From JANMAT01 sp031359995 (GTDB taxonomy: Bacteria; Actinomycetota; Acidimicrobiia; Acidimicrobiales; Ilumatobacteraceae), in NCBI GenBank assembly GCA_031359995.1, contig JANMAT010000179.1, positions 1 through 60,957 of the forward strand: a stretch of 60,957 bases of DNA, in the 5' to 3' direction. The notes under the pieces are model-generated. The model was given only the letters and a program-made list of their open reading frames with translations, was not told the DNA's origin and searched no databases. Position 1 is the first letter of the stretch; each line of letters starts with the position of its first letter. This document shows, in pieces, positions 51,101 through 58,105 of the stretch. Both the position numbers and the translations under genes were made by a program.

Positions 51101-51274
51101 TTCGCCGGTGATGGTCCTCACCGACGCGAGGTCGTCTTCGATCTCCCAGATCAGGCGGTCGAGGATCGACAGCGATGCCTTGGCATCGGCGCTGAACCGC
51201 GCCATGTCGTCCCCTGACCCGCGGCCGTCGGCGAGCGACCAGATCACCGTTTCGAGTTGTCGTACGTCGAGCAT
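48131..51274 (-). CDS. SNF2-family DEAD/DEAH-box helicase
   Basis: 1047 residues. The N-terminal 500 have no clear signature except a SNF2-associated (DUF3670-like) stretch, Pro-Leu-Val-Gln-Ser-Asn-Gly-Lys-Trp-Ile-Glu-Val. Walker A (Asp-Met-Gly-Leu-Gly-Lys-Thr, near 605), Asp-Glu-Ala-Gln (near 700), Leu-Thr-Gly-Thr-Pro-Ile-Glu-Asn, and motif VI Gln-Ala-Arg-Asp-Arg-Ala-Trp-Arg-Ile-Gly-Gln (near 976) are intact. ATG at 51274; longer starts are not supported. It translocates on double-stranded DNA using ATP; the bacterial role (repair, transcription recycling or defence) is open. Confidence 0.88.
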   Translation of the reverse strand: MLDVRQLETVIWSLADGRGSGDDMARFSADAKASLSILDRLIWEIEDDLASVRTITGEEREQAIADFVDTLDSLRATAAILRPEPVRAAPSLNGSTPAPTPEEQESTEIRLQASWANGQVVVWAAGRGSEPEPNEALANRLEAVGGPPLGWQPHAGVNLPSGTKAEAVAIGMNHALGWLVAVADSEVGEGVGPSVVWLGRVAVEGVRAAARGGMVPTVRVGKRPDGRLVDASVQWVPALVDTPEIEALAAAMPGPVIALGGGDGRATAVSIITAVIEAIVAQVIERMELPAAPPNATTPVDLADAVIAHMDGSPFHVHAGLAHDLSRRLDDWSRTVTTMARPRLVVQLDPPGPGGVWLVSVLLSAGKGKLVPIDAALQAERATRPVAAEWNRLGRLLPSLDRAAVRRRGQVALSQDEAWRFMTTDGPTLALVGFDVRVPALSRRKATPSLRLFAEQTSSVVGAHQLSNVAWSVLFDDVELTAAEVARLARQARPLVQSNGKWIEVDRVDLVKAAAALAERENITQLTGAEILRQSIGLDGAGLAGGVVVQGNNWALDIVHKAGSASRELTTRPEGFTGELRTYQAEALAWLGFLDAAELGGCLALDMGLGKTPTVLAHLARTAGNGTALVVAPAAVVGNWAAEAARFAGQLKVVVHHGASRADDDELAGAIAGADIVITTYATAVRDVEALAGLSWGRIVLDEAQAIKNPANETSQQLRRIPTRSRLALTGTPIENGLGDLWAILDFTNPGLVGTRPAFISQMSGDGEAALKALNGILLFRRTKTEPEVAAELPDKIDELDHCTMTTEQIGLYQAVLDQLVLDVASGEDGGEKKQGAILAAITALKQICNHPAAYRDDGQPLEGRSGKLARLEEIVESVFAAGERILVFTHFATWGRRLAEHLTKVTGTRVTCYDGSLARGVRDKMVEDFQKAEGPGVMVLSLKAGGTGLNLTGANHVVLYDRWWNPAVEDQARDRAWRIGQARTVISHRLVCPGTVDERVEEVVAGKRRIAELVLPKASSIADLSTDQLRIALGLRPAELLTEDDT

Positions 51275-51549
51275 CCGTGTCCGTCCCGGGCCACCGCATC
51301 CCGCCGTCCGGGCCGGCCCTGGCCCCTGACGTCGGTGGTCGCCGCTCCGCCCACGTGTCGTCAGGCGTCCCGCGCCTCCCCACGTGCTCGCGTCGACGAA
51401 ACCTCGTCGACGGTCGACGACCATGCCCGCCTCCGTCGCACCCCTCGCAGGGCTGGGCGGGCTCGGCGCGGCTCGCCTCTCGAGCGTGCGCCGGACGACA
51501 TGCTACCCGAACCCGGGCGCAGATGAGCGAAGTGGGCCGACCGGATGTC

Positions 51550-52338
51550 TCAGGACGGGCCCAGGCTGGCCCAGCCGGTGCGCAGCCCGGCAGCCAGACC
51601 ACCGTCGACGGGCAGGTCGACGCCGTTCACCCAGGTGGCGTCGCCCACCAACAGCCAGGCGACGGCCCGGGCCAGGTCCTCGGGGGTGCCGGCCCGGCCG
51701 ATCTGGTCGTTCATCCACTCCAGCACGCCCTCGCCGGCGTCCTGCTTGAAGTAGGGGAGCAGCGGCGTGTCGACCGGACCCGGGCTGACGCTGTTCACCC
51801 GGATGCCGGCGGACAGGAGCTCGCCGGCCAGGCGCTGGGTGTAGGCGGCGACCCACTCCTTGGACAGCACGTAGGCCGACGGCCCGCTGCGGTCGTACGC
51901 CGCGGCGAGGGCGATGCCGGCGGTCATGTCGGCGGCCTCGTCGAGCGGCGCCCACCGGTCGGCGTGGCGGTCCCACAGGCGCCCGGCCAGCGAGGCGATG
52001 TTCACGATCGACCCGCCGCGGGCGATGAGCCCCTTGGCCAGCAGCCGCTGGGTGAGGTGGCGCAGGCCGAAGACGTTCACGCGCAGCACGAGCTCGGCGC
52101 CCATGGAGCCGGCCACACCGGCGATGTTGCCGAGGGCGTCGAAGGGACCGGCCAGCTGGTCGACGACGGCGTCGATGGATGCCGGGTCGCTCAGGTCGCA
52201 GTGGTGGTGAGCGGCGGCGCCGGCCGGGGCGTCCTTCACGTCGAGCGTGGTCACCCGGTGGCCTTCGGCCAGCAGGCGCTGCAGCGTGGCGTGGCCGATC
52301 CCGGTGGATGCCCCGGTGAGCATCACGTGCTTGGTCAT
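51550..52338 (-). CDS. SDR-family oxidoreductase
   Basis: 262 residues. Thr-Gly-Ala-Ser-Thr-Gly-Ile-Gly at residue 8, an Asp at the end of strand two (NAD-type), and Ser-Ala-Tyr-Val-Leu-Ser-Lys as the catalytic segment. The C-terminal Pro-Val-Asp-Gly-Gly is typical. Similar to 3-alpha-hydroxysteroid-dehydrogenase/carbonyl-reductase-like SDRs. Lies 52 bases downstream of the FMN-reductase gene on the same strand. Confidence 0.87.
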   Translation of the reverse strand: MTKHVMLTGASTGIGHATLQRLLAEGHRVTTLDVKDAPAGAAAHHHCDLSDPASIDAVVDQLAGPFDALGNIAGVAGSMGAELVLRVNVFGLRHLTQRLLAKGLIARGGSIVNIASLAGRLWDRHADRWAPLDEAADMTAGIALAAAYDRSGPSAYVLSKEWVAAYTQRLAGELLSAGIRVNSVSPGPVDTPLLPYFKQDAGEGVLEWMNDQIGRAGTPEDLARAVAWLLVGDATWVNGVDLPVDGGLAAGLRTGWASLGPS

Positions 52339-52390
52339 CGCGTCCCCCCTCGTCCCGACCGGTGGTCGGTATGTCCCCGGGCGCAGTCTG

Positions 52391-52903
52391 TCAGGCGGTG
52401 GGGAGGTAGGGCAGCGCCGTCTCCAGCCAGGTGGTGAGGGTGTCGTCGAGCGTGTCGAGCTCGTGCTCCAGCACGAACAGGCCGCGCGTGGGCACGGTGG
52501 CGCCGATCTCGACGAGGAGCGGGCGCAGGTGCACCTCCACGGCCAGGGCGTGCTGGGGCGCCGCGCCGACCATCACCGGGATGGCGGTCACGCCGGCCAG
52601 GCCCGTCTGGCCGAACCAGTCGAGGAACGCCTTGAGCAGACCGGTGTAGGTGGCCTTGTAGACCGGCGTGGCGATGACCGCGATGCGGCTGGCGGCGAGG
52701 GTGCCCACGCCCGCCTTCACCGCCGCCGACGACCAGTCGAACAGGTGCGGTCCCAGGTCGGCCAACTCGATGACCTCGGGTTCGTCGGCGGCCAGGCCGG
52801 TGGCGGCGATCACGCGACGGGCGACGGTCTCGCCGACGGTGCGCGTACGTGACGCGGCCTTGGGGTTACCGACGACGACGGCGACGCGAGCGCTCTCGAC
52901 CAT
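52391..52903 (-). CDS. NADPH-dependent FMN-reductase family protein
   Basis: 170 residues with a flavodoxin-like fold: Val-Val-Gly-Asn-Pro-Lys-Ala-Ala-Ser-Arg-Thr at the phosphate-binding loop, Thr-Pro-Val-Tyr-Lys-Ala-Thr-Tyr-Thr-Gly-Leu-Leu-Lys in the middle, Ala-Phe-Leu-Asp-Trp-Phe after it. Relatives (SsuE/MsuE-type) supply FMNH2 to two-component monooxygenases. The ATG at 52903 is taken rather than an ATG three codons earlier. No obvious monooxygenase partner is adjacent; the LLM protein at 41128 is a distant candidate. Confidence 0.85.
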   Translation of the reverse strand: MVESARVAVVVGNPKAASRTRTVGETVARRVIAATGLAADEPEVIELADLGPHLFDWSSAAVKAGVGTLAASRIAVIATPVYKATYTGLLKAFLDWFGQTGLAGVTAIPVMVGAAPQHALAVEVHLRPLLVEIGATVPTRGLFVLEHELDTLDDTLTTWLETALPYLPTA

Positions 52904-52913
52904 GGGCCGCACG

Positions 52914-53612
52914 CTAGTGCGACCCCGGCTCCGGGGGTCGGGCCACGAGCACGTCGACCATCGCTCGCGTCGTGAAGCCGAGCCGCTCGTAGACGCGTCG
53001 GGCGTTGTGGTTGTCGGCCGCCACGTGCAGGAAGGCCCGCTCGCCGCGCTCGGCGATGCCGGCGGCCACGGCGTGGGTCACGGCGGCACCGAGGCCGCGC
53101 CCCTGGGCGTCGGGATGGGTGCACACCGCCGACACCTCGGTGTGGCCGTCGAGGTGGATGCGTTCGCCCGCCATGGCCACCAGGCGACCGTCGGTGAACA
53201 CCCCCAGGTATCGGCCCAGCTCGATGGTGCGGGCCTCGAACGGCCCCGGCTTCGTGAGGGCGACGAGGGCGAGCATCTCGGGCACGTGGGTCGCGTCGAG
53301 CGGACGCACGTCGGCCGGTGCGACGACGGTGAGGTGGCCCGGTTCGGCCACCATCTGGTGGGCCCGGGCCCGCATGAGCATCTTCCACCCGGCGGGTGGA
53401 TCGGGTGCCTCACGGCGGAACAGGCACACGAAGCGCGCCTCGCCGCCCAGTGCGGCGAGATCGGTCCACGCCGCGCCGGTGAGCGCGTCGGCCGCGGCGA
53501 ACACCGACACGTCGGGCGCGTAGCGGCGGGCGACGCCGACGGTTTGGGCGTAGGCGGCGTGGTGCGTGCCCAGCGCGTGCCACGCCGCGTTGTCGAGCAG
53601 TTCGGCGCTCAC
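52914..53612 (-). CDS. GNAT-family acetyltransferase
   Basis: 232 residues. The C-terminal half has the acetyl-CoA site, Val-Cys-Thr-His-Pro-Asp-Ala-Gln-Gly-Arg-Gly-Leu-Gly, and Tyr-Glu-Arg-Leu-Gly-Phe at the end, as in FR47-like GNATs. The N-terminal half is unique. The GTG at 53612 overlaps the beta-lactamase-like stop (GTGA), so the two are coupled. Confidence 0.85.
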   Translation of the reverse strand: MSAELLDNAAWHALGTHHAAYAQTVGVARRYAPDVSVFAAADALTGAAWTDLAALGGEARFVCLFRREAPDPPAGWKMLMRARAHQMVAEPGHLTVVAPADVRPLDATHVPEMLALVALTKPGPFEARTIELGRYLGVFTDGRLVAMAGERIHLDGHTEVSAVCTHPDAQGRGLGAAVTHAVAAGIAERGERAFLHVAADNHNARRVYERLGFTTRAMVDVLVARPPEPGSH

Positions 53613-54682
53613 AGCAGCACCTCGGCGACCGCGGCGATCACCGGAGCCGCCAGCGCGGTGGCGAGGTCGACGACGGCGGTGCGATGGGTGGCGCCCACGG
53701 CGACGGCCACACCGGCAGCCGGGAAGAACCACTCCCGGGTGCCCCAGAAGCCGCCGTGGCCCCAGAGCTCGTGGCCGCCGACGGTCACGTGGAACATGCC
53801 GCGACCCATGGCCTCGCCGGCGCCGAACGGTGTGCCGTCGGGGGCCGCGGTGGGCACGAGGGGTGCCTGCTGCTGGTCGAGGTGGCGGTGCACACGGCCG
53901 GCGAACAGCAGCGACCAGTAGCGGGCCTGGTCGCTCGGTGTCGCCACCAGGCCGCCACCGCCGTACAGGTCCAGGCTCGGGTCCCAGTCGAAGGTGTCGA
54001 CGCCCTCGAACAGTTGGTGGGCGCGGGGCACGTCGGGTGGCGGGTCCTCGAACGTCTCCCACCACGTGGCCTCGAGACCGAGTCGGTCGAGTGCGAGCGC
54101 GTCGCGCACGGCCCGGTGCAGAGGCTGTCGCGCCACGTGCTCGATGATGGCGCCGAGGAGCACGTAGCCCGTGTCGCTGTAGGAGAAGCGCGTGCCCGGC
54201 GCCCACAGCGTCGGCTGCCCGATGCCGATGCGGAGCTGCTCGATCGCCGTCCAGCGCCGGCCCGGCACCTGGCCCATGAACGCGTCGAAGGCGGTGTGAT
54301 CGACCAGGCCGCTCGTGTGCTGCAAGAGGTGGTCGACGGTGATGGCGCGGCCGTGGGGGTGGGCGCGCAGCAGGTCGGCCACGGCCGCCGGCACCAGGTC
54401 GAGCACGGGGGCGTTGAGCCCCAGCGCACCCCGACCGACGAGCACGAGCGTGGTGCCGGCCACGTAGGGCTTCGTGCTCGAGGCGAGCCGCAGCGCGTGC
54501 CGGGGGGTGAGCGACTCACCCGTGGCCGGGTCGGCCGAGCCGCGGGCGATGGCCACGACGTGGTCATCGGTGGCGACGGCCACACTGGTGCCCGGGACCG
54601 TCGGGTGCTCGCCCAGGAAGCGGTCGAGCACCTCGGCCAGGGCGGACGTGAGGTGGTCGCTGTGCCGCGTGAGCCCGCTCAT
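53609..54682 (-). CDS. Beta-lactamase-family serine hydrolase
   Basis: 357 residues. The penicillin-binding fold motifs are Ser68-Ser-Thr-Lys71, Tyr-Ser-Asp near 167 and a late His-Gly-Gly in Leu-Trp-Gly-His-Gly-Gly-Phe. No signal peptide is visible. This class-C-like group (EstB/LACT) includes esterases and peptidases as well as beta-lactamases, so resistance must not be assumed. ATG at 54682, nine bases after a TACGTT -10. Coupled to the acetyltransferase. Confidence 0.85.
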   Translation of the reverse strand: MSGLTRHSDHLTSALAEVLDRFLGEHPTVPGTSVAVATDDHVVAIARGSADPATGESLTPRHALRLASSTKPYVAGTTLVLVGRGALGLNAPVLDLVPAAVADLLRAHPHGRAITVDHLLQHTSGLVDHTAFDAFMGQVPGRRWTAIEQLRIGIGQPTLWAPGTRFSYSDTGYVLLGAIIEHVARQPLHRAVRDALALDRLGLEATWWETFEDPPPDVPRAHQLFEGVDTFDWDPSLDLYGGGGLVATPSDQARYWSLLFAGRVHRHLDQQQAPLVPTAAPDGTPFGAGEAMGRGMFHVTVGGHELWGHGGFWGTREWFFPAAGVAVAVGATHRTAVVDLATALAAPVIAAVAEVLL

Positions 54683-54872
54683 GGGACCGCCAACGTACTC
54701 GCACCACCTCGTCAGGTGCGCGACAGCCGGCGCCGTGCTCGGCGCGGTCGATCACGTTCGCGACGCCGCCGGCGAGGCGCGCATCGGCGCCGAGCACACC
54801 CGTGCCGCCGCCACCGACCTGACCCGCATGGCCCACGACATCCACGCCCAGCTGGCCCAGTTCCGCTTCTGA
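54681..54872 (+). pseudogene. C-terminal remnant of a methyl-accepting chemotaxis protein
   Basis: A 63-residue frame starting at 54681 ends with Glu-His-Thr-Arg-Ala-Ala-Ala-Thr-Asp-Leu-Thr-Arg-Met-Ala, then His-Asp-Ile-His-Ala-Gln-Leu-Ala-Gln-Phe-Arg-Phe. This heptad pattern and the terminal Phe-Arg-Phe resemble the last helix of chemoreceptor signalling domains. The rest of a receptor is absent; to the left the beta-lactamase-like gene begins in the opposite direction, sharing the CATG. Probably a leftover tail; a genuine small protein is possible. Confidence 0.4.
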
Positions 54873-54898
54873 GACGGTCGGGGGGCCGCGCCCGGCGA

Positions 54899-56530
54899 TC
54901 AGGCGAGCACCTGGCGGCCCCCGATCACCGCCCACATGTCGGGCTGGGGTCCGATGGGCACGTGGATGAGCGCGGGGCCGCCGCGCTCGATGGCGTCGGC
55001 GACGGCCCGGCCCAGCGACACGGCGTCGGGCGCGAAGGTGCCGGCGATGCCGAAGGCCAACGCCAGCCCGACCCAGTCGGGATTGGTGAGCGACGAGCCG
55101 ACCTCGCGGCCGTAGGTACGCTGCTGGATGCCCCGCACGTTGCCGTAGGCCCCGTCGTCGAACACCACCGCGATCACGTCGATGCCGTGCTGGTGGGCAG
55201 TGGCCAGTTCGGCGGCGGTGAACAGGAACCCGCCGTCACCGTTGATCGACACCACGACGCGATCGGGGTTCGCCACCTTCGCGCCGAGCGAGGTGGCAAA
55301 GCCCGATCCGAGCGTGCCCTGGTAGCCCGAGCCGATGTAGGTGCGGGGCGCGTACACGGGATGGCCGCTGCGAGCCCAGTAGCCGACCTGGGTCATCTCG
55401 TCGACGAGGATGCCGTCGTCGGGCAGCGCGGCACGGATGGCGTCGGCCATGGCCGCGACCTCGGGCCAGCCCTGGTGCAACCCGTCGGCCACCGCAGCAC
55501 GCACGCGGGCGATGTCGGCGGCCACGTCGGGCCGCGGTCCGGTGCCCGGCCCGGCCACCTTCAGCGCGGCGAGCAGATCGAGCGTGCCTGCGGTGGCGTC
55601 GGCCAGCAGCGACACGGTGCCGGCGGGGGAGCGGATCAGCTGCTCGGCGTCGGCGTCGATGCGCACCACCGCAGTGCCCTCGGCCAGGCGCAGCGGACCG
55701 AGGCTGCCGAAGAAGCGCGACCCGATGGCGACCACGGCGTCGACGGTGGGCAGCAATGCGAACGCCGCGGCGGGCGGGAGCACGCGCGGCAAGCGGTCCG
55801 ACAGGGTGCCGCGGCCGTTGTAGGTGAGCACGACCGGCGCATCCAGGTGGTCGGCCAGCGCGGCCACAGCGGGGCCGGCGTCGAGGGCGCCACCGCCGGC
55901 GTACACGAGCGGCCGCTGGGCGACGGCCAGCGCGGCCACGGCCTGGTCGAGCGCGGTGGCGCTGGGACGTGCCGGCTCGCGCCCGAGCGGGCGGGGCCCA
56001 TAGACGGCTTCGGTGGGGGCGCCCAGCACGTCGGGCCCGACCTCGAGTGCGTACGGCCGGCGCCGGCCCGGTGCGGTCAACGCCACGAAGGCCTCGTCGA
56101 CGATGCCCGGCACCTCGTCGGCGGTGCGGGCCCGGGCGCTGCGGCGGATCACCGCGTTGATGGCGGCGGTCTGGTCGGGCAGCTCGTGCAGGGCGCCCGT
56201 GCCGTTCACGGCGTCGCCGCCGAACACGTGCCCCGTGATGCACAGCACGGGCGAGTTCGTGGCGTAGGCGGTGCACAGGGCGGCGAGCGCGTTCAGCACG
56301 CCCGGCCCGGGCACCACCGCGCAGACGCCGACCCGGCCGGTGGAGCGGGCGTAGCCGTCGGCCATGTAGGCGGCTCCCTGCTCGTGGCGCGTGTGCACGA
56401 CCTCGATCGAGCCGTCCTCGGCGATGGCGTCGAAGAACCAGTCGAGCTGGACGCCCGGGATGCCGAACAGCACCTCCACGCCCCAGCGCCTGAGCCCTTC
56501 CACGAGCAGCTGTCCACCGGTGCGGGTCAT
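54899..56530 (-). CDS. Thiamine-diphosphate-dependent enzyme (acetolactate-synthase/benzoylformate-decarboxylase-like)
   Basis: 543 residues, three-domain ThDP layout. The activating glutamate is Glu50 in Thr-Arg-His-Glu-Gln-Gly-Ala-Ala-Tyr-Met-Ala-Asp-Gly. The ThDP/metal motif Asn-Gly-Asp-Gly-Gly-Phe-Leu-Phe lies near 430, ending about 25 residues later in Asp-Asp-Gly-Ala-Tyr-Gly-Asn. Likely a 2-oxo-acid decarboxylase, lyase or carboligase; the absence of a regulatory subunit speaks against branched-chain biosynthesis. The ATG at 56530 lies 12 bases after the stop of the desaturase-Rieske gene on the same strand, so they form an operon. Confidence 0.87.
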   Translation of the reverse strand: MTRTGGQLLVEGLRRWGVEVLFGIPGVQLDWFFDAIAEDGSIEVVHTRHEQGAAYMADGYARSTGRVGVCAVVPGPGVLNALAALCTAYATNSPVLCITGHVFGGDAVNGTGALHELPDQTAAINAVIRRSARARTADEVPGIVDEAFVALTAPGRRRPYALEVGPDVLGAPTEAVYGPRPLGREPARPSATALDQAVAALAVAQRPLVYAGGGALDAGPAVAALADHLDAPVVLTYNGRGTLSDRLPRVLPPAAAFALLPTVDAVVAIGSRFFGSLGPLRLAEGTAVVRIDADAEQLIRSPAGTVSLLADATAGTLDLLAALKVAGPGTGPRPDVAADIARVRAAVADGLHQGWPEVAAMADAIRAALPDDGILVDEMTQVGYWARSGHPVYAPRTYIGSGYQGTLGSGFATSLGAKVANPDRVVVSINGDGGFLFTAAELATAHQHGIDVIAVVFDDGAYGNVRGIQQRTYGREVGSSLTNPDWVGLALAFGIAGTFAPDAVSLGRAVADAIERGGPALIHVPIGPQPDMWAVIGGRQVLA

Positions 56531-56541
56531 GGTCGGCGAAC

Positions 56542-57984
56542 CTACTCGGAGGGGTCGACGGCGACAATCGACGGTGGCGCCGCGGGCACGTGGCCGACGA
56601 TGCGTCGATCGACGATCTCGACCCGGTGCACCCCGAGGGGTTCGCGTGCCGGCCGCCGGCACGCGGCGCCGGTGGCCAACTCGAAGCGGCCGTTGTGCTT
56701 AGGGCACTCGATGGTCGCGCCCCGCAGCACGCCCGCGCCGAGGTGGGCGTGGCCGTGCGTGCACCACCCGTCCAGCAGCGCGACGGCGCCGTCCGCGGCT
56801 CGGCACAGCACGAAGGTCTGCCCGCCGAGATCGATGCGACGCAGGGCGCCGCGGGCCAGGCCGTCGACGGGGCCGAGGTTGACGCTGCCGTCATCGCTCA
56901 CCACCAGCGACGCCTCGCCCCCGGCCGTGGCGTCGGCCACCGCCGGGGTGTCGATGCCAGGGATGCCGCGGTCGGAGATCTCCCACGTGGGGTCGACCGA
57001 CTGGTGGCGGATGGCCCGCAGCACCTCGCGATACGCGGCGAAGATGTTCGGCATGATCGGCGGCAGGTGGTCCTTGACCTCCTCGTGCAGCGCCGGCAGC
57101 GAGCGGTACGGGATCGTCGGGAACATGTGGTGCTCGACGTGGTAGTTCATGTTCAGGTAGAGGAAGCGGAACACCGGGTTCATGCGCACCGAGCGGGTGT
57201 TCTGGCGGTGGTCGAGCACGTTCTCGCGCAGGCCGTAGTGCTGGGTGAAGCCGAAGAGCACCATGAGCCAACCGCCGTACACGGTGGGCAGGCCCACGAG
57301 CAGCGCGGGCAGCAGGCTGCGGGTCACCACGCAGGTGACCACGACGGCCAGCAGGATCACCACGTACACCCGTGAGCTGCGCACGACCTTGCCCCGCTCG
57401 TCGGCCGGTGTGTAATCGGCCACGTCGCCCGATACCCGGCCGGCGGCCTGGGCCGCGATCTCGCGCACCGCGTTCCACGTCGGCACCACGTGCACGAACG
57501 CACCGATGAAGGAGCGCAAGCTCGGCGGTCTCGGTGCGGCGATCTCGGGGTCGCGACCCACGATGATCGTGTCGGTGTGGTGGCGCACGTGCGACCACCG
57601 CCACTGCGTGGGGTTGCGCAGCACCATGAACGAGGCGATCGGATAGACCACGTCATTGGCCCGGGCGTTGGCGAACGCGGTGCCGTGGCCGCACTCGTGC
57701 CAGCGCGAGTCGGCGGCGCCGCCGTAGAGCGCGCCGTAGACCAGGAACGCGGGCACGCACCACCAGGTGGGGTAGGTGAGGGCGGCGACGGCGCCGCTGG
57801 CGACGAGCAGCGCGACCCAGAGCGCGGTGTCGCGGGCAGCCCGACCGTTCGTGCGCCGGGCCAGTTGCTGCAGGCGTTCGGGGGGCACGGGTGCCTGGTA
57901 CCAGGTGGCGTCGGCCAGCCCGCGCCGGCGGGCCTCGGCCGCGGACGCACCGGTGAGCGAGTAGTCGCGGGCGGCGCCCTTCAC
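56542..57984 (-). CDS. Fatty-acid-desaturase-type membrane di-iron enzyme fused to a Rieske domain
   Basis: 480 residues. Residues 1-330 are a membrane desaturase with three histidine boxes: His96-Glu-Cys-Gly-His100, His132-Val-Arg-His-His136, and His282-Val-Glu-His-His286, plus several membrane helices. After a linker, residues about 380-470 form a Rieske [2Fe-2S] domain with Cys408-Thr-His410 and Cys427-Pro-Lys-His430. The fusion resembles MocD (desaturase-like) plus MocE (Rieske) of rhizopine catabolism joined in one chain, so the electron donor is built in. GTG at 57984 behind AAGGG. It precedes the ThDP enzyme gene. Confidence 0.85.
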   Translation of the reverse strand: MKGAARDYSLTGASAAEARRRGLADATWYQAPVPPERLQQLARRTNGRAARDTALWVALLVASGAVAALTYPTWWCVPAFLVYGALYGGAADSRWHECGHGTAFANARANDVVYPIASFMVLRNPTQWRWSHVRHHTDTIIVGRDPEIAAPRPPSLRSFIGAFVHVVPTWNAVREIAAQAAGRVSGDVADYTPADERGKVVRSSRVYVVILLAVVVTCVVTRSLLPALLVGLPTVYGGWLMVLFGFTQHYGLRENVLDHRQNTRSVRMNPVFRFLYLNMNYHVEHHMFPTIPYRSLPALHEEVKDHLPPIMPNIFAAYREVLRAIRHQSVDPTWEISDRGIPGIDTPAVADATAGGEASLVVSDDGSVNLGPVDGLARGALRRIDLGGQTFVLCRAADGAVALLDGWCTHGHAHLGAGVLRGATIECPKHNGRFELATGAACRRPAREPLGVHRVEIVDRRIVGHVPAAPPSIVAVDPSE

Positions 57985-58091
57985 CGCTGCACCCTTGCGC
58001 TCACGACGACCACCGCCGCTCCCCTCCGTCGATCGTTCCCCGACCGCCGATGGTAGGCGGTGGCGGTTCCGGGAAGCGGCACGAGCAGACG

Positions 58092-58097
58092 TAGCCT
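58092..58097 (+). promoter_or_regulatory. -10 element TAGCCT, leaderless phosphoesterase gene
   Basis: TAGCCT ends eight bases before the GTG at 58106, supporting that start over an upstream one at 57995. Confidence 0.45.
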
Positions 58098-58105
58098 TGG
58101 CCGCC

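Noticed and set aside
53609..54682. Antibiotic-resistance beta-lactamase
   Set aside because: The SxxK and YSD motifs define a broad serine-hydrolase group and there is no signal peptide, so resistance is not supported.
53684..57145. A 1153-residue plus-strand frame
   Set aside because: Antisense to hydrolase, ThDP enzyme and desaturase genes; composition is a mirror of their third-position GC bias.
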